From: an uncultured Clostridia bacterium
GTDB lineage: Bacteria; Bacillota; Clostridia; TANB77; CAG-508
NCBI GenBank assembly: GCA_948976265.1
Contig: CARFUA010000002.1
Location: 78,372 to 85,180, forward strand
Length of the DNA: 6,809 nucleotides
Reading direction: 5' to 3'
Shown: positions 1-5,291 of the stretch, piece after piece
How positions within the stretch are numbered: the first letter of the stretch is position 1
Layout of the letters: every line of letters begins with the position of its first letter
Position numbers and translations under genes: made by a program
Notes under the pieces: generated by a model
What the model was told of the DNA's origin: nothing
Databases searched by the model: none
What the model saw: only the letters and a program-made list of their open reading frames with translations

Positions 1-916
1 TAGCTTCTCTTTCAGTCGTACCATCACTTTTAGGTGTATTTTTATATGTAACTAACTTAAAACCGTATTGTTTTAATAAATAAATTAAAGATTCTTGCCT
101 TTCAAATGTAGTAACATAGATTTCATCTATATTTTTTTCTATTGCTTCTTTTGTCATTATTTTTATAAAACATTCACCTATTTTTTTACCTGTATCAGCT
201 ACTTTAAAAGTAGCAACTTTTAATCTCTTTGCTGGTTTAAGTGGAGTATCAAAACTCGAATAATCCTCATCTTTATCTTCTTCTTTTAACATTAGAAATG
301 ATGTAACTTTATTTTGCTGATCTTGAGTTACATATGCTTGAAAATTATTTCGCTGTTTGCTTTCGAACCATTTATCGAATTCCTTGTAATCCATTCTTAA
401 GCTAGTAAAAAACTCATCTTCTAAATTAAGATTATATAAATATTCTTGTTTTATAAATACTGGTGTCTGAATAATAACCTTTTCATCTTCTTTGAATATT
501 TTAAGTGCATCATCAATAGATAAGACTCTTTCACTTAAGTTTAGTTTTTTTCCCTTTTTTACAAGTTCTTTATCATTTGTTATGAGAAATGTAACACAAT
601 TCTTATAGACAGCATATAACATTTCATTGTCTATCTTATCATTTTCATTTTTTATTCCTACTAAATTATTAAACTCATCAGTAATCCTAGGCGGATTATC
701 TATAATATTATAGACATTTAGTTTTGATTTAAATATAGACTTTTTCTTTTCATCTTTTATTTTGTCTGTTTCAGTTAGTGTTTTAGGATGAATTACTATA
801 CTATATTTATCTGAATCGTATAATGATTTTGTTATCTTTGCGACTTTGTCATCTAATACTTCATTATCTAATAAATAAATTAGCATATTTGTATCTAATA
901 ATATTCTTTCTTTCAA
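1..916 (-). CDS. PIN domain-GNAT acetyltransferase fusion protein, C-terminus cut by window edge
   Basis: 305 residues are readable without a stop before the left edge, so the end is missing. Residues about 4-140 form a PIN (Mg-dependent ribonuclease) domain. It opens with LLDTNMLIYLLD, and the four expected acidic positions are visible: D8, E49, D96 and D115 (in ITND). Residues about 165-305 resemble a GNAT acyltransferase: a WF-containing helix near 183, then a TFKVADTGKKIGE stretch (236-248) matching the acetyl-CoA pyrophosphate loop, then a strand/helix ending in LLKQYGF (280-286). The start is a TTG at 916, chosen because AGGAAGG at 930-924 sits 7 nt upstream and the PIN fold begins right there. 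The ASCH gene stops 2 nt before this start, so translation is probably coupled. PIN proteins cleave RNA, and some GNATs acetylate tRNA or proteins. The substrate of either half here is unknown, but the nuclease site looks intact. Domain calls are from motifs. Confidence 0.85.
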   Translation of the reverse strand, partial: MKERILLDTNMLIYLLDNEVLDDKVAKITKSLYDSDKYSIVIHPKTLTETDKIKDEKKKSIFKSKLNVYNIIDNPPRITDEFNNLVGIKNENDKIDNEMLYAVYKNCVTFLITNDKELVKKGKKLNLSERVLSIDDALKIFKEDEKVIIQTPVFIKQEYLYNLNLEDEFFTSLRMDYKEFDKWFESKQRNNFQAYVTQDQQNKVTSFLMLKEEDKDEDYSSFDTPLKPAKRLKVATFKVADTGKKIGECFIKIMTKEAIEKNIDEIYVTTFERQESLIYLLKQYGFKLVTYKNTPKSDGTTEREA

Positions 917-918
917 AT

Positions 919-1260
919 TTACACCTTCCTTACTTTTATTGCTACTACTCCATACTTATTTTCTTGTTCTTTTGTATAAAATTTATATAAGTCATTTAAA
1001 AAGTTTTCTCTTGTTTCTTTTTGATCTGCATATTGTTTAACATCTAAATTCATTATTATATCTTCAAATGATTTTTTTATGAATAACATTTCTACCTTTG
1101 TATATAATTCTTCTTTTAATTCTGGTTCTTTTTGAAATATAATTTCATCACCAACTTTCAGGTTCTTTCTTTTATCATCATTTAATCTAATTTCTATTTC
1201 TTTAGTTCCATTTTTCATATATTCAAAATATTTCGCATTTAATTTCATCATATATTTCAT
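919..1260 (-). CDS. ASCH domain protein (PUA-like fold, putative RNA-binding)
   Basis: A 113-residue single-domain protein. The ASCH signature G-x-K-x-x-E-x-R is exact at 18-25 (GTKEIEIR), preceded by MKLNAKYFEYMKN and followed by LNDDKRKNLKVGDEIIF (26-42), a typical ASCH beta-barrel start. ASCH domains share the PUA fold, and the family is thought to act on RNA; at least one small member (E. coli YqfB) is reported as an amidohydrolase, so an enzymatic role is possible. The frame is open to a GTG at 1278, but that codon overlaps the only SD-like sequence (GAAAGGTG, 1283-1276). I therefore prefer ATG 1260 (spacer about 15 nt, rather long); ATGs at 1251 and 1248 also fit. The alcohol dehydrogenase gene ends 48 nt upstream with no terminator between. 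The stop is 2 nt from the PIN-GNAT start, and the SD of that gene lies in the last codons here. The tight pairing suggests the two proteins work together. Confidence 0.85.
   Translation of the reverse strand: MKYMMKLNAKYFEYMKNGTKEIEIRLNDDKRKNLKVGDEIIFQKEPELKEELYTKVEMLFIKKSFEDIIMNLDVKQYADQKETRENFLNDLYKFYTKEQENKYGVVAIKVRKV
921..930 (-). promoter_or_regulatory. Ribosome binding site deciding the TTG start of the PIN-GNAT gene
   Basis: AGGAAGG (930-924, minus strand) lies 7 nt before TTG 916 and inside the final codons of the ASCH gene, whose TAA is 921-919. Its position supports a TTG start and translational coupling of the two genes. Confidence 0.7.
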
Positions 1261-1308
1261 AATTATTGTAATTTGCACCTTTCATACATTATAATTGTTT
1301 TATTTCTA

Positions 1309-2481
1309 TTATAAACAGTCTTTAAAAATTTTCACTATATCTTCTTTATCCATATCTATAAAACCTTCTACAATACCATTACTGCATATACGGTTTGCCA
1401 TTTCTTGAAAATATCTATCATCGATATTTAAGTCAGATAAATTATTTATTAATTCCAAATCTTCATAAAATAATTTTTCTAAACATTTTATTGACTTCTC
1501 TGCGACTTCCATCTTTGGTAAACTTGCGTCTATATCCAATACATTCACACCAAAACTATAGTATCTATCTACAGTATTTTCATTTAATGTATATCTTAAA
1601 TATCGTGGAGTTAAAATAGCTAATCCTAATCCATGAGTAATATCATAAAAAGCTGATAATTGATGTTCTAATAGATGACAAACCCATATATTAGGTTGTC
1701 TATCTATTCTAGCAAATCCATTTATTGCCCAGGATGATGCCCACATTAAATTTGCTCTTGCTTCATAATTTTCAGGATCATTGTAAGCAATTTTAGAATA
1801 TTTTATTACGGTTTTCATTAATCCTTCCATCACAGTATCTAACATATATAATCCATTATTTCTTGAAAAATATGTTTCTAATATATGTGATAAAATATCA
1901 CAACTTCCACAAGCAGTTTGATATTTATTTACCGAATATGTAATAGTTGGGTCTAAAAAAGAGACTTTTGGTATCACTAATGATGATTTTATACTCTTTT
2001 TATACTTTGTATCCATATTAGAAATAACTGCTGTTCCATTCATTTCGGAGCCTGTTGCTGCTAAAGTTACTACTGTAATTATAGGCATAGCTTTTTTAAT
2101 TTGGATTTTACCTATCACAAAATCCCAAGCATCTCCATCATAATATCTTCCAGTAGAAATAAGTTTACTACTATCTATGACACTTCCTCCACCTACTGCT
2201 AGAATAGTATCAATACTATTTTCTTTACATATTTGAATTGCTTTGTTGATAGATGTATGTCTTGGATTAGGCTCAATTCCAGAAAATTCATACACCTCTA
2301 TATTAGCTTCTTGAAGTTCTTTTATAATTTTTTGATAAAGTCCTATTTTCTTTATAGAACCCCCTCCATAAACTAATAATACTCTATTACCATACTTTTT
2401 TATTTCTTGACTTAAGTTTCCTTGTAATTGATTTTCTCCAAAATATACTTTTGTTGGAATTTCATAAATAAAATTATTCAT
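1309..2481 (-). CDS. Iron-containing alcohol dehydrogenase, YqhD/butanol dehydrogenase type
   Basis: A complete 390-residue member of the iron-dependent (group III) alcohol dehydrogenases, which reduce aldehydes or oxidise alcohols with NAD(P)(H) in the cytoplasm. The N-terminal half is a Rossmann-like cofactor domain with GGGS at 39-42 (the position used for cofactor phosphate contact in YqhD) and the family motif GGGSVIDSSK at 97-106. The C-terminal helical domain carries the metal ligands in the expected spacing: D195 and H199 (CDILSHILE), H269 (CHLLEH) and H283 (ITHG); the 14-residue gap between the two late histidines equals that of YqhD. Nothing essential is missing, so it should be active; the true substrate cannot be read from sequence. 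The start at ATG 2481 has AAAGG (2495-2491) 9 nt upstream, overlapping the stop of the preceding kinase-like gene, which ends 6 nt before it. This places it firmly in the same transcript. Confidence 0.92.
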   Translation of the reverse strand: MNNFIYEIPTKVYFGENQLQGNLSQEIKKYGNRVLLVYGGGSIKKIGLYQKIIKELQEANIEVYEFSGIEPNPRHTSINKAIQICKENSIDTILAVGGGSVIDSSKLISTGRYYDGDAWDFVIGKIQIKKAMPIITVVTLAATGSEMNGTAVISNMDTKYKKSIKSSLVIPKVSFLDPTITYSVNKYQTACGSCDILSHILETYFSRNNGLYMLDTVMEGLMKTVIKYSKIAYNDPENYEARANLMWASSWAINGFARIDRQPNIWVCHLLEHQLSAFYDITHGLGLAILTPRYLRYTLNENTVDRYYSFGVNVLDIDASLPKMEVAEKSIKCLEKLFYEDLELINNLSDLNIDDRYFQEMANRICSNGIVEGFIDMDKEDIVKIFKDCL

Positions 2482-2487
2482 TTTTCT

Positions 2488-3018
2488 CTACCTTTCTTTT
2501 AAATTTACTCCATATTCGATAAGTGCTTCTGATAAAAATTGCTTTGGTTCAATAATAATTTTTTCATATTTATCATTAGAAGCATTATTAAATAATTCAA
2601 TTAAAGAAGCAAATTCTTTTTTTCGCCTTAATATAAATTCTTCGCTATTTCCTCTCCTTTTAAATCTATTTACATACTCATCAAAATTATTCGATTGTGG
2701 AAAAACTAGAATAATCCTAGTATCCTTTAAAACTTGGCTATCAATTGCCTTAAAAACATGTTCTATAAATGGTGATACCACAATTTTATCTGACTTAAGC
2801 TCTGTTATAATAGCATTAATAAAATTATTAGGATATTGTGTATTTTCAGTACGCAAGGAAGTATTACCTTTTCTTTGTTCTAATGGTAAGTTCCTTATTG
2901 ATTCATCATAAATATATTTATAATCTTGAAAATCCAAGTCTATTACATTATTATAACGACATTCTAGTTCCGTTTTTCCTATTCCCATATATGCCAATAT
3001 TAGCAATTTATTTTTCAT
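2488..3018 (-). CDS. P-loop NTPase, nucleotide-kinase-like protein of unknown substrate
   Basis: A 176-residue soluble protein with a Walker A loop at 9-16 (AYMGIGKT) right after a hydrophobic strand KLLILA. This is the usual opening of NMP-kinase or shikimate-kinase-like folds, although the first loop residue is Ala rather than Gly. DLD at 27-29 is placed like the acidic substrate or Mg site of small kinases. A strand with hydrophobic DKIVVSPF (about 77-84) and another with DTRIILVFP (about 99-107) follow. An Arg-rich segment, RFKRRGNSEEFILRRKKEF, resembles a kinase LID. No exact family is recognised; it may phosphorylate a small molecule or nucleotide. The start ATG 3018 has GAGAGG (3032-3027) 8 nt upstream. 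It follows the permease gene by 29 nt and is only 6 nt from the dehydrogenase, suggesting a shared pathway. A phage or mobile-element nucleotide kinase of low similarity is the main alternative. Confidence 0.75.
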   Translation of the reverse strand: MKNKLLILAYMGIGKTELECRYNNVIDLDFQDYKYIYDESIRNLPLEQRKGNTSLRTENTQYPNNFINAIITELKSDKIVVSPFIEHVFKAIDSQVLKDTRIILVFPQSNNFDEYVNRFKRRGNSEEFILRRKKEFASLIELFNNASNDKYEKIIIEPKQFLSEALIEYGVNLKER

Positions 3019-3047
3019 AGTTAATACCTCTCTATAATACTATTTAT

Positions 3048-3935
3048 TTAATTTTGTGCAAATAAAAGCATGATTACTCCAATAATTGCTAGGAGTATTC
3101 CTAATATTATTCTTGGACAATTCTTTTTGAAATTGATTTCTTTAAATATTATTATTCCTACTAATACAGTCCAAACTGCATTTAACTGAACTATAGTAAA
3201 AGCTATTGAACCTGGTATGTATTTATAAGCTAATGTTGAAAAGAACGATGCAAAGAAATATATAAACCCACCTACAATTCCTAAAATATTGTCTTTACTT
3301 TTTATATCTCCTAAAAATTTAATATTTCTTTCCTTGACTAAAAGATATACAAATGCAGATATAAATACTAATCCAGAAAAGTATACTTGTTGAGAATATA
3401 CTAATCCATTATTAGTTGCATATTTTTGTATTAACGCATTTGTTCCAAAAAATAATGCTGATAATATTGCATATATAATTCCTTTTTTATCTACATTTTT
3501 TTCACCTTTATTTTTAATTGTAAATAACATGGCAGATACTAATATAAAGATAATTGCTAAAATAATATAAATAACTTTCGTTTGTGTAAATTCAGATAAA
3601 AATACCAATGTTAAAATTGCTCCAATTGGTCCTTGTAAATTTTTCCACTGATTTGATCTTGACAAACCGATTTTATCTATTGCTGTTAAGAAGAATATTG
3701 AACCTACTAACCACAAAATTCCACCAATACCTGATAAAATTAATATTGGATTCAAAATAGTTTCTTGAGGGTTATAGATTAATACTTTGTTTATAATATA
3801 CATTATAATTGATATGATAAAAAATCCTAATCCCATAAAAAGACTATACTTTGTTGGTGTTTGTTTTGATATTTTTTTAGGTACTACATAAAATGTAAAA
3901 AATAACGATGATATTATTGCAAATAAATATCCCAT
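3048..3935 (-). CDS. 10-TM drug/metabolite transporter superfamily permease (EamA/GRP-like)
   Basis: A 295-residue integral membrane protein made of two similar halves (about 1-140 and 150-295), each with about five hydrophobic helices and joined by a Lys-rich linker NKGEKNVDKKG. Approximate helices: 2-18, 32-50, 65-85, 98-115, 120-140, 152-170, 182-200, 215-235, 240-262 and 274-292. Each half ends its fourth helix in a Glu (FLSEF; IIFKEIN), a hallmark of the DMT superfamily. The patterns NQWKNLQGPIGA and VQLNAVWTVLVG fall in equivalent places, which supports internal duplication. The length and the first-helix style MGYLFAIISSLFF recall the sugar-type GRP branch more than drug exporters, but the substrate and direction are not deducible. 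The start is well set by TGGAGG (3950-3945), 9 nt before ATG 3935. It lies between a deaminase gene (43-nt gap) and a kinase-like gene (29-nt gap), which would fit uptake of a compound that those enzymes modify. Confidence 0.82.
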   Translation of the reverse strand: MGYLFAIISSLFFTFYVVPKKISKQTPTKYSLFMGLGFFIISIIMYIINKVLIYNPQETILNPILILSGIGGILWLVGSIFFLTAIDKIGLSRSNQWKNLQGPIGAILTLVFLSEFTQTKVIYIILAIIFILVSAMLFTIKNKGEKNVDKKGIIYAILSALFFGTNALIQKYATNNGLVYSQQVYFSGLVFISAFVYLLVKERNIKFLGDIKSKDNILGIVGGFIYFFASFFSTLAYKYIPGSIAFTIVQLNAVWTVLVGIIIFKEINFKKNCPRIILGILLAIIGVIMLLFAQN

Positions 3936-3978
3936 ATATAATAACCTCCATTAGTTAAATTACTATTTTTTATTTATA

Positions 3979-4419
3979 TTATTTTCCTCTTTCTTTCAAA
4001 ACTTCTACTGCCTTTTCCCTATGTAATTCCTTTATTATTTCAATTTTAGAATTTGCATATTTAACTAACTCATCTATATCAGTAATCATCTCTGGACAAT
4101 AATTATCATTACTATCTTGTAGTGTTGCAGCATATACTATTTTTGAAATTTTCTCATATAGTATTGCTCCCATACACATCATACAAGGCTCACAAGATAC
4201 ATATAGTGTGGCACCTTTTAAATCTCCATAAAGATTTTTATTTTTTGATGCACTTTCTATTGCTTCTAATTCTGCGTGAGAATATATAGTTGTTTCCATT
4301 AAAGTTTTATCATCACTTCTGCCAATAATCTCTCCATCTTTTACTACAATAGCACCATAAGGATATTTAGCTTTTTTAGATATATTTATTGCAATATCAA
4401 TATATTGTTCATCTGTCAT
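3979..4419 (-). CDS. Zinc-dependent nucleoside/nucleobase deaminase (CDA superfamily, guanine deaminase/TadA-like)
   Basis: A 146-residue cytidine-deaminase-fold enzyme. The zinc site is intact: H48-A49-E50 (SHAELEAIESA), with E50 as the proton shuttle, and the P78-C79-x-x-C82 motif (SCEPCMMCMGAI). The N-terminal PYGAIVVKDGEIIGRS (20-35) is the usual substrate-pocket strand. Members of this branch deaminate guanine, cytosine, (d)CMP or the wobble adenosine of tRNA. The long C-terminal part after residue 100 (DNYCPEMITDIDEL) is more like free-base or nucleoside deaminases such as guanine deaminases than TadA, but I cannot fix the substrate. It is the first gene of the minus-strand operon; AGGAGGT (4433-4427) lies 7 nt before ATG 4419, and an extended -10 promoter lies about 30 nt upstream. 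The C-terminus is Lys/Glu-rich and ends 43 nt before the permease start. Confidence 0.88.
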   Translation of the reverse strand: MTDEQYIDIAINISKKAKYPYGAIVVKDGEIIGRSDDKTLMETTIYSHAELEAIESASKNKNLYGDLKGATLYVSCEPCMMCMGAILYEKISKIVYAATLQDSNDNYCPEMITDIDELVKYANSKIEIIKELHREKAVEVLKERGK

Positions 4420-4448
4420 CTGGATTACCTCCTATAAAACTTTATTGC

Positions 4449-4457
4449 ATTATAACA
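4449..4457 (-). promoter_or_regulatory. Extended -10 promoter of the minus-strand cargo operon
   Basis: On the minus strand TGTTATAAT spans 4457-4449: a perfect TATAAT (4454-4449) with the upstream TGn of an extended -10. No good -35 hexamer lies 16-18 nt upstream, which extended -10 promoters tolerate. Transcription would begin near 4442, giving a short leader of about 22 nt with the AGGAGGT of the deaminase gene. It is the only convincing promoter seen for the six minus-strand genes. Confidence 0.6.
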
Positions 4458-4511
4458 TATTTTCTTTACAAAATATATAAAAATAAGCAAATTTCATACT
4501 AATATCTTATT

Positions 4512-4935
4512 TAAAATTTAAATAAAAATAAAAAAATTAAAAAACTTTTCAAAAGGTTTCCGACTTTTTGATAGTAGATGACATATACCTAGTGGAGAGT
4601 AAAATTTTAAATAAAAAATTTAACAAATTTTTAAAAGATTCCCCTTTTTTTGAAAAATGATGGCATTTACCTAGTAGGATAGTAAAAATTTTAAATAAAG
4701 AAATCAACAAATTTTCAAAAAAATTACCACTTTTTTGAAAAATGATGGCATTTATCTAGTAGGAGAGTAAAAATTCCAATTACAGAAAAAAGTTCAATAA
4801 ATTTTCAAAAAATTATACCTTTTATAAATTTTGATGGCATTTACTTATTAGAAGGATAAAATTTTAAAAATTTTCTAAAAAGTTTACATTTTAGTGTCCA
4901 TTTTGGAACTTATCTAGTAGAGAGAAAAATTTTAC
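4512..4935. repeat. Array of about five diverged tandem repeats (about 70-90 bp) in a 548-base non-coding region
   Basis: The gap between the divergent deaminase and excisionase genes (4420-4967) holds no gene. Most of it is a tandem array. The conserved block GATGGCATTTACC followed by TAGTAGGAGAGT recurs at 4577-4600, 4659-4683, 4744-4768, 4833-4857 and, more diverged, about 4903-4925. Start-to-start spacings are 82, 85, 89 and about 70. Four of the five blocks are followed directly by AAAATTTT, some then by AAATAAA; the third is followed by AAAAATTCCAAT instead. Each inter-block stretch contains a second conserved motif near ACAAATTTTCAAAA. AAAATTTAAATAAA at about 4514 may be the remnant of a sixth unit. 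Because both blocks and spacers are related, this is a tandem repeat and not a CRISPR array. The function is not known; its place upstream of xis-int suggests operator, Int/Xis arm, or replication/transfer sites. Confidence 0.8.
4712..4741. repeat. Perfect A/T inverted repeat between repeat blocks
   Basis: TTTTCAAAAAA (4712-4722) and TTTTTTGAAAA (4731-4741) are exact complements: an 11-bp stem with an 8-nt loop and a single G:C pair. Related but weaker TCAAAA...TTTTGA pairs occur in the neighbouring units (4548-4571 and about 4805-4834). It is too weak in RNA to be a terminator and has no flanking T-tract suited to one. Confidence 0.55.
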
Positions 4936-4952
4936 TCTTACTAATTTAAGAA

Positions 4953-4958
4953 GGGAGG
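4953..4958 (+). promoter_or_regulatory. Ribosome binding site deciding the TTG start of the excisionase gene
   Basis: GGGAGG lies 9 nt before TTG 4968, and no in-frame ATG fits the conserved protein start. The non-ATG start with a strong SD is credible for a tightly dosed excisionase. No confident -10/-35 pair was found upstream, where the DNA is repeat sequence. Confidence 0.7.
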
Positions 4959-4967
4959 AAATCTACA

Positions 4968-5177
4968 TTGTGGGCAAATGAAGAAAATACAAAGTTAGGA
5001 TTAACTGTAGATGAAGCAAGAAGAATGTTAGGTATAGGTAGAAATTTAATGTTGCAATTAGTTAAAATAAAAGGTTTTCCAGCAGTTAGATTTAAGCGAA
5101 AGATAATTATTAATAAAGAGTTGTTACCAAAATGGTTTGAGGAGAACTGTGGTGAGTATGGCGACTATGATTATTAG
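4968..5177 (+). CDS. xis: Excisionase-like small DNA-binding protein
   Basis: A 69-residue protein starting at TTG. LTVDEARRMLGIGRNLMLQL (12-31) reads as a helix-turn-helix of the MerR/excisionase type. GFPAVRFKRKIIINKELLPKWFEEN (37-61) is the wing and final helix seen in Tn916-family Xis and other HTH_17-type proteins: Lys/Arg-rich wing, I-I-I-N, then L-x-x-W. Such proteins bend DNA at the attachment region and steer the integrase from integration to excision. The acidic, Tyr-rich tail GEYGDYDY is unusual but small. It lies 114 nt upstream of the integrase gene on the same strand, the standard xis-int order, and directly downstream of the tandem repeat array, which it may bind. A general element regulator with the same fold is the main alternative. 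Confidence 0.82.
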   Translation: MWANEENTKLGLTVDEARRMLGIGRNLMLQLVKIKGFPAVRFKRKIIINKELLPKWFEENCGEYGDYDY

Positions 5178-5280
5178 TAATTAGTAAAAAGGGCTGATTT
5201 CTTGTTTTAAACGTGATAAGATATGTTTAGATATTAAGTTTTGTGCCCTTGAACTATTTAGATTTTTTAAACTTATTTGG

Positions 5281-5286
5281 AAGGAG
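5281..5286 (+). promoter_or_regulatory. Ribosome binding site of the integrase gene
   Basis: AAGGAG with a 5-nt spacer precedes ATG 5292. The frame stays open to a TTG at 5277, but that codon sits upstream of this SD and has no SD of its own, so 5292 is the preferred start. Confidence 0.7.
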
Positions 5287-5291
5287 TTATT

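Noticed and set aside
1395..1619. Plus-strand open frame of 74 codons
   Set aside because: Lies wholly opposite the alcohol dehydrogenase gene, with no family motif; a shadow of the real gene.
2838..3020. Plus-strand open frame of 60 codons, hydrophobic
   Set aside because: Antisense to the P-loop gene; the hydrophobic look comes from the complement of A/T-rich Lys/Asn codons.
3033..3045. Internal promoter before the kinase-like gene (TATTAT)
   Set aside because: No -35 or extended -10; expected by chance in this composition, and the operon promoter already explains expression.
4578..4852. Tiny reading frames in four repeat blocks (ATGGCATTTACCTAG and variants, 4-5 codons then stop) followed by SD-like TAGGAGAG
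   Set aside because: No SD precedes these ATGs, the fifth unit lacks one, and the start and stop simply come with the conserved block; no evidence of translation.
4512..4935. CRISPR-like array of regularly spaced repeats
   Set aside because: The stretches between blocks are related to each other, the spacing varies (about 70-89), the blocks diverge, and no cas gene is nearby; it is an ordinary tandem repeat.
4883..4945. Promoter for xis-int (candidates TTTACA, TTGGAA, TACTAAT)
   Set aside because: No pair has 16-18 nt spacing with acceptable hexamers; A/T-rich repeats give many weak matches.
5189..5250. AAGGGC (5189-5194) and GCCCTT (5245-5250) as a hairpin or attenuator between xis and int
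   Set aside because: Only 6-bp arms 50 nt apart with a weak inner structure and no T-tract; not distinguishable from chance.
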